Source: SFWF01 sp045587065
GTDB taxonomy: Bacteria > Bacillota > Clostridia > Oscillospirales > Acutalibacteraceae
Assembly: GCA_045587065.1 (NCBI GenBank)
Contig: JAZNBQ010000129.1
Coordinates: 1-5,589, forward strand
Direction: 5' to 3'
Length of the DNA: 5,589 nt
Shown: piece after piece, positions 1-5,002 of the stretch
Numbering within the stretch: the stretch's first letter is position 1
How the letters are laid out: every line of letters starts with the position of its first letter
Notes under the pieces: model-generated
The model's input: only the letters and a program-made list of their open reading frames with translations
What the model was told of the DNA's origin: nothing
Databases searched by the model: none
Translations under genes and position numbers: made by a program

Positions 1-70
1 AGTGCTTTTAATGGTTGTAAATATGATTGGCGATTTGTTTACTACGGTAAAATCTGTTTTTGGGCTTTAA
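1..70 (+). CDS. spoIIIAC: SpoIIIAC, C-terminal end only (stage III sporulation protein AC)
   Basis: Only the last 22 codons are in the window (codons from position 2, TAA at 68-70); the start lies upstream. The visible tail contains NMIGDLFTTVKSVFGL, an end of the kind found in SpoIIIAC, a protein of about 65 residues with two membrane helices. In B. subtilis SpoIIIAC is a mother-cell membrane subunit of the SpoIIIA channel and resembles type III secretion export-apparatus components. The identification rests on this short tail plus its position directly before a clear spoIIIAD, the standard operon order. The stop is followed after one base by the spoIIIAD ATG, which suggests translational coupling. 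Confidence 0.85.
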   Translation, partial: VLLMVVNMIGDLFTTVKSVFGL

Positions 71-71
71 A

Positions 72-458
72 ATGAATCTTACGTCTGTTTTGGGGATTTG
101 CATAATAACGGCAGTTTTAGGGGTTATTTTAAAGGAATATAAGCCTGAATATGCCTTGTCGGTAGCTATAATAGCAGGTTCTGTTATTTTCTTTTATCTT
201 TTGGCACAGGTTATAAAGCCGGTTTTTGAAATAAGAAATTTAATAGCATCAAAAGGGGTGGATACATCTTATTTTCTGGTGGCTTTTAAAGCCCTGGGGA
301 TTTGTATAATAACAGGGTTCGTTTCAGATATCTGTAAAGATTTTGGACAAAGCGCCCTGGCAGGGAAGGCAGAATTTGCAGGAAGATGCGCTATTTTTAT
401 TTTGTCATTGCCTCTTTTAAAAGAGCTTTTGGAAATGGCTTTTTCCTTTATTAGATAA
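72..458 (+). CDS. spoIIIAD: SpoIIIAD, stage III sporulation protein AD
   Basis: Membrane protein of 128 residues, close to the 133 of B. subtilis SpoIIIAD. Four hydrophobic segments are visible at about 4-20, 28-48, 69-85 and 105-123. Two family-like stretches stand out: LKEYKPEYA at 20-28 and the motif around DFGQSALAGKAEFAGR at 90-105. In B. subtilis SpoIIIAD is part of the mother-cell membrane base of the SpoIIIA channel, active during engulfment. The ATG at 72 is chosen because it lies one base after the spoIIIAC stop and gives a family-like N-terminus. An in-frame TTG at 60 would add four residues and overlap spoIIIAC. There is no good Shine-Dalgarno before either start, so reinitiation after spoIIIAC is likely. 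The next gene starts four bases after the stop. Confidence 0.93.
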   Translation: MNLTSVLGICIITAVLGVILKEYKPEYALSVAIIAGSVIFFYLLAQVIKPVFEIRNLIASKGVDTSYFLVAFKALGICIITGFVSDICKDFGQSALAGKAEFAGRCAIFILSLPLLKELLEMAFSFIR

Positions 459-462
459 AGAG

Positions 463-1557
463 ATGAAAAGAAATATAATTTTAATTGTGTTAATACTGCT
501 TTTTTCACTAAACGTTTCAGCAGAGGACGTGTACTCAGAACAATATGAAATAAGCGGTGCAGGGGAACTTTATAATGAACTTACCGATTCAGCTAAAGAC
601 TTCTTCAGGGATAACGATATAGACCCTTCAAATCCCAATTGGGTAAATATGATAACAAGGGAAAACATATTAACTAAAATTTGGGAGTTTATTAAAAGCG
701 GCGGCAAAGGGCCTGTAAGAAGCGGAATGCAAATGCTAAGCGTAATTATACTTTTTGCGGCGGCAAACACCTTTAAAAGTATAAAAACATACAAGTCTGT
801 TATGTCTTACATATTTACACTTGTTTTAGCAACATTGCTTTTAGTGCCACTGTTTTCACTTATAGATTCTTTGGTGGGAGCTATTAAGGGTAGTAGCACC
901 TTTATGTTTAGTTTTATTCCTATATATGCAGGAATTTTAACGGCAGGAGGGCAAACGGCAACCGCCTCAGGTATGAGTTTTCTGCTTTTAGGAGCAGCAA
1001 ATGTGGTCAGTAGTATAGCATCCTTTGTAATAATGCCTCTGATGAGCAGTTATCTTGCCATTAGTCTGGTTGGCGGAATATTACCTGAAAATAGCGGAAT
1101 TGTTTTGGGAGAAGGAATTAAAAAGGTAGCAATGTGGGTTTTGTCTTTGTCATTAACCCTCTTTTTAGGACTTCTTTCTATTCAGACAACTGTAAACGCG
1201 TCAGCAGACGGACTGGGGGTCAAGGCTCTTAAATTTATGCTGGGTTCCTTTGTTCCTGTAGCAGGCGGAGCACTTTCCGAAACCCTTACCACCCTTACCG
1301 CCTCGGTTAAACTTTTAAAATCTTCAGTAGGAATTTACGGGGTGGTAGCCGTAGCTCTTATTAATCTGCCTGTGGTTTTAGAACTTATTATTTGGAGAAT
1401 AGTAACCTTTATAAGTTTAGCCGTTTCGGAGCTTTTCGGAATAAAAACCGGCGTGCCGCTTCTCAAAGCCGTTGATAGCGTGCTTGCAGTGCTAATAGGA
1501 GTGGTGCTTTTTACCGCTGCTTTATTTATAATATCACTGTCTATAGTTTTAAAATAA
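463..1557 (+). CDS. spoIIIAE: SpoIIIAE, stage III sporulation protein AE
   Basis: Polytopic membrane protein of 364 residues (B. subtilis about 399). Residues 1-20 look like a cleavable signal peptide (MKR, hydrophobic core, VSA before ED). An extracytoplasmic region follows to about residue 88. Hydrophobic segments then lie near 90-103, 113-140, 147-162, 169-205, 221-240, 290-320 and 333-361. The stretch NASADGLGVKALKF (245-258) followed by GSFVPVAGGALSE (261-273) is the recognisable SpoIIIAE core. In B. subtilis the protein is needed for channel assembly in the mother-cell membrane facing the forespore, and it is the largest membrane subunit of the complex. The start at 463 is four bases past the spoIIIAD stop. 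Its Shine-Dalgarno (AAAGAG) is weak, so coupling to the upstream gene is likely. Family assignment is firm; the exact helix count is not. Confidence 0.95.
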   Translation: MKRNIILIVLILLFSLNVSAEDVYSEQYEISGAGELYNELTDSAKDFFRDNDIDPSNPNWVNMITRENILTKIWEFIKSGGKGPVRSGMQMLSVIILFAAANTFKSIKTYKSVMSYIFTLVLATLLLVPLFSLIDSLVGAIKGSSTFMFSFIPIYAGILTAGGQTATASGMSFLLLGAANVVSSIASFVIMPLMSSYLAISLVGGILPENSGIVLGEGIKKVAMWVLSLSLTLFLGLLSIQTTVNASADGLGVKALKFMLGSFVPVAGGALSETLTTLTASVKLLKSSVGIYGVVAVALINLPVVLELIIWRIVTFISLAVSELFGIKTGVPLLKAVDSVLAVLIGVVLFTAALFIISLSIVLK

Positions 1558-1569
1558 AAAGGGTTAAAA

Positions 1570-1995
1570 ATGGAAGGTATAAATACGTTTGTTTCGGTCT
1601 TTTGTGTTACCGCTGTAATGATAGGCGGAATAAAACTTCTTCTTGGAGGCGTGTTGGAAGAAAGCGGCAAATATATTTTGGCGTTGGTTCTTTTAACAGT
1701 AACCGTGGCAGCTATTAGCAATATGAAGGTTTCTTTTAAAGCAAACAAAAAGCAGACAATAGCAAAAACAAGTACTTATTCGGAGAATTTAATAGCCTAT
1801 CAAACAGAGCACTTAATAAAAAGCCTTTTAAAAGAAAAAGGCGTAAATTTTAGCAAAATTGAAATAAAGACGACTAAAAACAGCGAGGGAGACATAAGTA
1901 TTAGTGAAGTAGTGATTTTTGGCGCCGATGAAAAAGAAAAAACAGAGAATTTGATTAAAGAGACTAACATAACCCCAAAGGTGACATGTAAATGA
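1570..1995 (+). CDS. spoIIIAF: SpoIIIAF, stage III sporulation protein AF (short form)
   Basis: Protein of 141 residues with two N-terminal membrane segments (about 5-27 and 34-50), separated by GGVLEESGKY, an arrangement typical of SpoIIIAF. A soluble, Lys/Glu-rich C-terminal domain follows from about 53. The tail from about 90 alternates charged and beta-prone stretches (SKIEIKTT, SISEVVIFG), which would suit a small alpha/beta ring-building-motif-like fold; that fold is an inference. B. subtilis SpoIIIAF is about 206 residues, so this version is clearly shorter, mostly in the soluble part. It has an AAGGG Shine-Dalgarno six bases before the ATG, 12 bases after the spoIIIAE stop. It ends in an ATGA overlap with spoIIIAG. 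The call rests on the two-helix start and operon position, since the family is poorly conserved. Confidence 0.88.
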   Translation: MEGINTFVSVFCVTAVMIGGIKLLLGGVLEESGKYILALVLLTVTVAAISNMKVSFKANKKQTIAKTSTYSENLIAYQTEHLIKSLLKEKGVNFSKIEIKTTKNSEGDISISEVVIFGADEKEKTENLIKETNITPKVTCK

Positions 1996-2528
1996 AAGAA
2001 AAGATAACGGAGCTTTTAAAGGGTAAAAAAATTGACCGAATAATATTCATTGTCGGAATAATAGGGATTGTACTTATTTTCTCTTCAACCTTTTTTCCAA
2101 AAAAAGAAAAAACCGAGGAAGAAAACGTAAGCGCTGTTTCTTTTTCGGCAGAAGAATATTGCGAAATTATAGAAGGCAAAGTAAAAGACCTTGTAGCAGG
2201 AATAGCCGGAGATACCGCCCCGGTGGTCAGTGTAACATTAGAGACCGGTATAAACTACATCTATGCCGACGAAACCAAACAGAACACCCAAAATGAAAGC
2301 GACAGAACAAGTGAGGAAACAGAGCAGACCTATAAGGTTGTAACTCAGGCAGACGGAACAGAAAAACCCCTTATTCTAACCGAACAAATGCCCAGAATAA
2401 GAGGAATTGCCATTGTCTGCAGGGCGAATAGCCCAACAGTTCAAGAAGAAATAAAAAGCGCCGTTATGGCAGCTTTCGATTTAACATCTAAAAGGGTATA
2501 TATTGCAGGGAGGACTAACGCACAATGA
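1992..2528 (+). CDS. spoIIIAG: SpoIIIAG, ring-forming stage III sporulation protein AG
   Basis: Protein of 178 residues (B. subtilis about 229) with a short cytoplasmic start, one membrane anchor at about 16-33 and a soluble domain in the space between mother cell and forespore. B. subtilis SpoIIIAG forms a large oligomeric ring through a ring-building motif interrupted by a beta-rich insertion. The same plan is visible: a first helix/strand part at about 52-90 (PVVSVTLETGINYIYA at 77-92), a polar insertion at about 93-130, then RGIAIV (137-142), a helix and a final strand (KRVYIAG, 167-173). The turn after IAIV reads CRANSP, where I recall Gly-rich sequence in relatives. AGGTGA at 1979-1984 is a good Shine-Dalgarno seven bases before the ATG, inside spoIIIAF. 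The gene overlaps both neighbours by ATGA. Confidence 0.93.
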   Translation: MKEKITELLKGKKIDRIIFIVGIIGIVLIFSSTFFPKKEKTEEENVSAVSFSAEEYCEIIEGKVKDLVAGIAGDTAPVVSVTLETGINYIYADETKQNTQNESDRTSEETEQTYKVVTQADGTEKPLILTEQMPRIRGIAIVCRANSPTVQEEIKSAVMAAFDLTSKRVYIAGRTNAQ

Positions 2529-3115
2529 AAAAGGGAAAATCATTCAATAAAAGTCAGATAGCACTGGGTATAATGGTGGTAGCACTTGCCGTGGCGGTTT
2601 TTATCAATATGAGATATTCCACTGAGGTTTCAGGAAATCCCGACAGCAACTCTTCCAAGTATCTGGGGCAGGCAGAGTTTGTAAACGGAACGTCCAGTGA
2701 GGAATCACTAGAGGTTTCTGCAAAACCTGTAGATGAAGAAGAGGCATACTTTATAAATTTAAGGAAAGAACGTCAGACCTCGCGAAATGATGCAATAGGC
2801 TCTTTGGAAGAGGTTATTGCAAAGGAAAATCTTTCTGTAGAAGAGAAGAAGACCGCCGCAGATAAAATGGCAGAACTTGCGCTCAGAAGCGAAAAGGAAG
2901 GAGCAATAGAGACTCTTCTCAAGGCAAAAGGCTTTTCAAGTGTTGTTGCGGTAATGGGCGATACAGATATTAACGTAATCGTTAAGAGTGACGGACTTCT
3001 GCCAAGTGAAACGGCTCAGATACAAGATGCAGTAACGTCTCACACCGATTTTTCTATAGCAAATATAAAAATAATTGCTATGACTGAGGAAGAAATTAAA
3101 AATGCTTCAAAATAA
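2525..3115 (+). CDS. spoIIIAH: SpoIIIAH, mother-cell channel protein that pairs with SpoIIQ
   Basis: Protein of 196 residues (B. subtilis about 218) with one N-terminal membrane helix at about 11-28 and a long extracytoplasmic part. Family marks are KYLGQAEFVNG at 45-55 and YFINLRKERQTSRNDA at 75-90, which begins a long helix running to about 124. An alpha/beta domain of the YscJ/FliF ring-building type follows at about 125-190 (AKGFSSVVAVMGDTDINVIV). In B. subtilis this domain binds forespore SpoIIQ across the intermembrane space, holding the engulfing membranes together and completing the channel. The ATG overlaps the spoIIIAG stop (ATGA), and GGAGG at 2509-2513 lies 11 bases upstream. It is the last gene of the spoIIIA operon. 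No T-tract terminator follows it, so transcription may continue into the next gene. Confidence 0.95.
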   Translation: MKKGKSFNKSQIALGIMVVALAVAVFINMRYSTEVSGNPDSNSSKYLGQAEFVNGTSSEESLEVSAKPVDEEEAYFINLRKERQTSRNDAIGSLEEVIAKENLSVEEKKTAADKMAELALRSEKEGAIETLLKAKGFSSVVAVMGDTDINVIVKSDGLLPSETAQIQDAVTSHTDFSIANIKIIAMTEEEIKNASK

Positions 3116-3117
3116 TG

Positions 3118-3145
3118 TTGAGAATTTCCTAAAATGTGTTATAAT
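3118..3145 (+). promoter_or_regulatory. Sigma-A-type promoter with extended -10, for yqhY
   Basis: TTGAGA at 3118-3123 and a perfect TATAAT at 3140-3145 are 16 bp apart, and TG at 3137-3138 makes an extended -10 (TGTTATAAT). The -35 begins two bases after the spoIIIAH stop. Transcription would start near 3152, giving a leader of roughly 27 bases. It matches the vegetative consensus, so yqhY can probably be expressed independently of the sporulation operon. The start point is an estimate. Confidence 0.8.
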
Positions 3146-3170
3146 ATAAATAACACATAATTTAGGAGGT
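3124..3170 (+). promoter_or_regulatory. Long inverted repeat spanning the yqhY -10 and Shine-Dalgarno
   Basis: The left arm at 3127-3142 (TCCTAAAATGTGTTAT) is the reverse complement of the right arm at 3150-3167, apart from two extra A bases (3159-3160) in the right arm. The loop is seven bases (3143-3149). In RNA the stem extends by two U-G pairs and one A-U pair to 3124/3170. That gives 19 pairs and fully pairs the Shine-Dalgarno AGGAGGU at 3164-3170. No T-tract follows, so it is not an intrinsic terminator. An RNA starting near 3152 would lack the left arm. The pairing is read directly; a role in translation control is inferred. The inner 9-bp arms could instead be a protein-binding operator. 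Confidence 0.75.
3164..3170 (+). promoter_or_regulatory. Strong Shine-Dalgarno that fixes the TTG start of yqhY
   Basis: AGGAGGT is a seven-base match to the anti-Shine-Dalgarno sequence and lies eight bases before the TTG at 3179. The first in-frame ATG comes only at codon 17 and would cut into the domain, so this site decides the start. Confidence 0.9.
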
Positions 3171-3178
3171 AAAGAAAA

Positions 3179-3538
3179 TTGGCTGAAAATAGCGGACTTT
3201 CCATTAATATAGAGGTTTTAGAGAGTATGGCTGCTATGGCGGCAACCGAAGTGAGTGGCGTTGCAAAAATGTCACCTCGCAGAGTTGACATTAAAAATGC
3301 TATTTCGGGTAAACCTGTTTTCAAGCCTGTACACGCAGAGGTAAAAAACGGTGCCGTAGTTATTGATGCATATATTTGCGTGAACGCAAATGCCAATGCC
3401 AAAGAGGTTGCTGAGGCAGTGCAACAGGGTATTAAAGAAAAAATCCAGAATATGACAGGTAATGCAATTACCAAGGTTAACGTTTGTGTTGCCGACGTTG
3501 AATTAGAGAATGATAAAACCCAACTTCCAACCGACTAA
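3179..3538 (+). CDS. yqhY: Asp23/Gls24-family envelope protein (YqhY-like, DUF322)
   Basis: Small soluble protein of 119 residues; the family is usually about 110-150. It shows the Asp23 layout: an N-terminal helix (about 12-23), TEVSGVAKM (23-31), a strand at about 51-57, then VVIDAYICV (60-68), a helix with KEVAEAVQQGIKEKIQNMTG (75-94), and the final strand TKVNVCVADVEL (98-109). No signal peptide or membrane helix is visible. In B. subtilis yqhY lies downstream of spoIIIA with accB and accC, and its loss is linked to compensating mutations in acetyl-CoA carboxylase genes. Staphylococcal Asp23 sits at the membrane through a partner. The biochemical role is unsettled. Here accBC, nusB and folD are absent from the junction. 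The TTG start is set by the strong AGGAGGT. The gene appears to have its own promoter and ends at the terminator at 3555. Confidence 0.88.
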   Translation: MAENSGLSINIEVLESMAAMAATEVSGVAKMSPRRVDIKNAISGKPVFKPVHAEVKNGAVVIDAYICVNANANAKEVAEAVQQGIKEKIQNMTGNAITKVNVCVADVELENDKTQLPTD

Positions 3539-3554
3539 ATTTTATAATACGCAC

Positions 3555-3593
3555 AAACCGATTTTGATAAAACATCAAAATCGGTTTTATTTT
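3555..3593 (+). terminator. Intrinsic terminator after yqhY
   Basis: A perfect 14-bp stem (AAACCGATTTTGAT at 3555-3568 with its complement at 3574-3587) closes a five-base loop (AAAAC) and runs into TTTTATTTT. It lies 16 bases past the yqhY stop. It would end both the local yqhY transcript and any read-through from spoIIIA. The other strand lacks a T-tract, so it works in one direction. It separates the sporulation/envelope block from the arginine genes. Confidence 0.93.
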
Positions 3594-3618
3594 GCATAAA
3601 ATCTTGCATATATGCATA
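3593..3618. repeat. Cluster of TGCATA half-sites upstream of argG
   Basis: TGCATA occurs at 3593, 3605 and 3613. TGCATATATGCA at 3605-3616 is a perfect 12-bp palindrome. The same half-site forms the palindrome over the argG -10 about 113 bp downstream. This could be an auxiliary ArgR site, but the spacing of the half-sites does not give the canonical 14-bp core, and the region is AT-rich, so the assignment is weak. Confidence 0.35.
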
Positions 3619-3695
3619 TTTAGTTGTATTTTTGCACAAAGCATACGATACGAAAGAAATATATTTAAATATTTTCCCAAAATTAATAAAAAGTA

Positions 3696-3724
3696 TTGAC
3701 AAACGCTTAAAAAAGTTGCATAAT
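3696..3724 (+). promoter_or_regulatory. Sigma-A-type promoter of argG-argF
   Basis: A perfect TTGACA at 3696-3701 and CATAAT at 3719-3724 are separated by the ideal 17 bp. Transcription would start near 3731, giving a leader of about 39 bases. That is too short for a T-box or an attenuator, so control is probably at initiation. The rest of 3594-3695 holds no credible gene. Confidence 0.85.
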
Positions 3725-3730
3725 TATGCA
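3717..3730. promoter_or_regulatory. Probable ArgR operator (ARG box) over the argG -10
   Basis: TGCATAATTATGCA is a perfect 14-bp palindrome. It fits the ARG box core, written roughly TGNAT-(A/T)4-ATNCA, which is bound by the arginine repressor ArgR/AhrC with arginine as corepressor. It contains the whole -10 and reaches the expected start point, so bound repressor would block RNA polymerase. The position, the palindrome and the downstream arginine genes agree. The argR gene itself is not in the window. Confidence 0.72.
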
Positions 3731-3769
3731 TAGTGAATTAATAATTATTTATTCTCGGAGGAAATAAAA

Positions 3770-5002
3770 ATGGATAAAAAGCAAATCAAAAAGGTAGTTT
3801 TAGCCTATTCAGGCGGTCTTGATACATCTATCATCATTCCTTGGCTAAAAGAAAATTATAACAATTGTGAGGTTATAGCAGTTTCCGGTGACGTAGGTCA
3901 GGGAACAGAGCTTGACGGACTTGAAGAAAAAGCCATAGCAACAGGCGCATCTAAACTTTACGTTCTTGACCTTAAGAAAGAATATGTAGAGGATTATATT
4001 TGGCCTTGCCTAAAAGCAGGCGCAGATTATGAAGCATATCTTCTCGGTACCTCTCATGCTCGTCCATGTATTGCTAAGGGACTTGCAGAGATTGCTAAAA
4101 AAGAGGGAGCAGATGCAATCTGTCACGGCTGCACAGGAAAGGGAAATGACCAGGTTCGTTTTGAACTTACTCTTAAAGCCTTTGCACCTGAAATGGCAAT
4201 CATTGCACCTTGGCGTGAGTGGGATATTAAATCTCGTGAGGAAGAAATCGAATATGCCGAGGCACATAATATTCCTCTAAAGATTAATCGTGAAACAAAC
4301 TATTCAAAAGATAAGAACGTTTGGCATCTTTCTCACGAAGGACTAGACCTTGAAGACCCTGCAAACGAGCCACTTTACAACAAAGAGGGATTCTTGGAGA
4401 TGAGCGTATCTCCTGAAATGGCTCCTGACAAGCCTACCTATGTTAATATTCATTTTGAAAAGGGCGTTCCTACCGCAATTGACGGCGTAGAAATGAACGG
4501 CCTTGAGATTGTAGAAAAGTTAAACGAGCTTGGTGGAGCAAACGGTATCGGTCTTTTAGAAATCGTAGAAAACCGTCTTGTAGGCATGAAGAGCCGTGGC
4601 GTTTACGAGACCCCCGGTGGAGCAATTCTATATAAAGCACACGAGCTTTTAGAAATGATTACTCTTGACCGTGAAACCTCTCACTATAAAAAGCTTGTTG
4701 CTCAAAAATTTGGTGAGCTTGTTTACTATGGTCAGTGGTTTACTCCTCTCAGAGAAGCACTTTCTGCCTTTGTTGACAAAACACAGGAAACTGTTACAGG
4801 TGACGTAAAGGTTAAACTATACAAAGGTAACATTATTAATGCAGGAGTTACTTCTCCATATACACTTTACGATGAAGAGGTTGCATCTTTTGGAGATGAC
4901 GGCGGCGTATATGACCAGACCGATTCTGCAGGCTTTATTAACCTGTTCGGACTTCCAATTAAAGTTAAAGCAATGTTAGATGCAAAGAGGGAAAACAAAT
5001 AA
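3770..5002 (+). CDS. argG: Argininosuccinate synthase
   Basis: Cytoplasmic enzyme of 410 residues, the normal family length. It joins citrulline and aspartate using ATP to give argininosuccinate, the next-to-last step of arginine synthesis. The N-terminal nucleotide-binding domain carries the PP-loop AYSGGLDTS (12-20). LLGTSHARP (91-99) and the signature GCTGKGNDQVRFE (120-132) follow; the latter takes part in citrulline/aspartate and nucleotide binding. The C-terminal synthetase/multimerisation domain contains GIGLLEIVENRLVGMKSRGVYETPGG (positions about 259-284). The ATG at 3770 has GGAGG at 3757-3761, eight bases upstream. The gene is preceded by its own promoter with a probable ArgR box and followed by argF with one base of overlap. 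Eight of its ten Arg codons are CGT, unlike the AGA/AGG of its neighbours. Identification is secure. Confidence 0.98.
   Translation: MDKKQIKKVVLAYSGGLDTSIIIPWLKENYNNCEVIAVSGDVGQGTELDGLEEKAIATGASKLYVLDLKKEYVEDYIWPCLKAGADYEAYLLGTSHARPCIAKGLAEIAKKEGADAICHGCTGKGNDQVRFELTLKAFAPEMAIIAPWREWDIKSREEEIEYAEAHNIPLKINRETNYSKDKNVWHLSHEGLDLEDPANEPLYNKEGFLEMSVSPEMAPDKPTYVNIHFEKGVPTAIDGVEMNGLEIVEKLNELGGANGIGLLEIVENRLVGMKSRGVYETPGGAILYKAHELLEMITLDRETSHYKKLVAQKFGELVYYGQWFTPLREALSAFVDKTQETVTGDVKVKLYKGNIINAGVTSPYTLYDEEVASFGDDGGVYDQTDSAGFINLFGLPIKVKAMLDAKRENK

Noticed and set aside
1335..1748. Minus-strand open frame of 137 codons opposite spoIIIAE/AF
   Set aside because: It is a shadow of two real genes on the other strand; its Thr/Ser/Ile-rich product shows no family features.
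3124..3170. Hairpin after spoIIIAH as a transcription terminator
   Set aside because: The stem is A-U rich and is followed by GGTAAAG rather than a T-tract. The pairing instead involves the next gene's Shine-Dalgarno.
3139..3474. Minus-strand open frame of 111 codons opposite yqhY
   Set aside because: It lies almost wholly within the well-supported yqhY coding region, has no recognisable domain, and its hydrophobic runs are the complement of Ala/Val-rich codons.
3604..3632. Second argG promoter (TTGCAT with TATTTT, 17-bp spacing)
   Set aside because: Both hexamers are weak and arise in AT-rich sequence by chance; the TTGACA/CATAAT promoter downstream is far better.
3477..3731. Minus-strand open frame of 84 codons between yqhY and argG
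   Set aside because: It covers the end of yqhY, the terminator and the argG promoter. Its composition (Ile, Leu, Phe, Lys, Tyr) is what AT-rich non-coding DNA gives, and no family is recognised.
3594..3769. T-box, riboswitch or attenuator controlling argG
   Set aside because: The predicted leader is only about 39 bases and has no T-box sequence or terminator/antiterminator pair; the strong terminator at 3555-3593 belongs to yqhY.
4010..4280. Overlapping frames on both strands inside argG
   Set aside because: They sit within a full-length, motif-complete argG and have no ribosome site or homology of their own.
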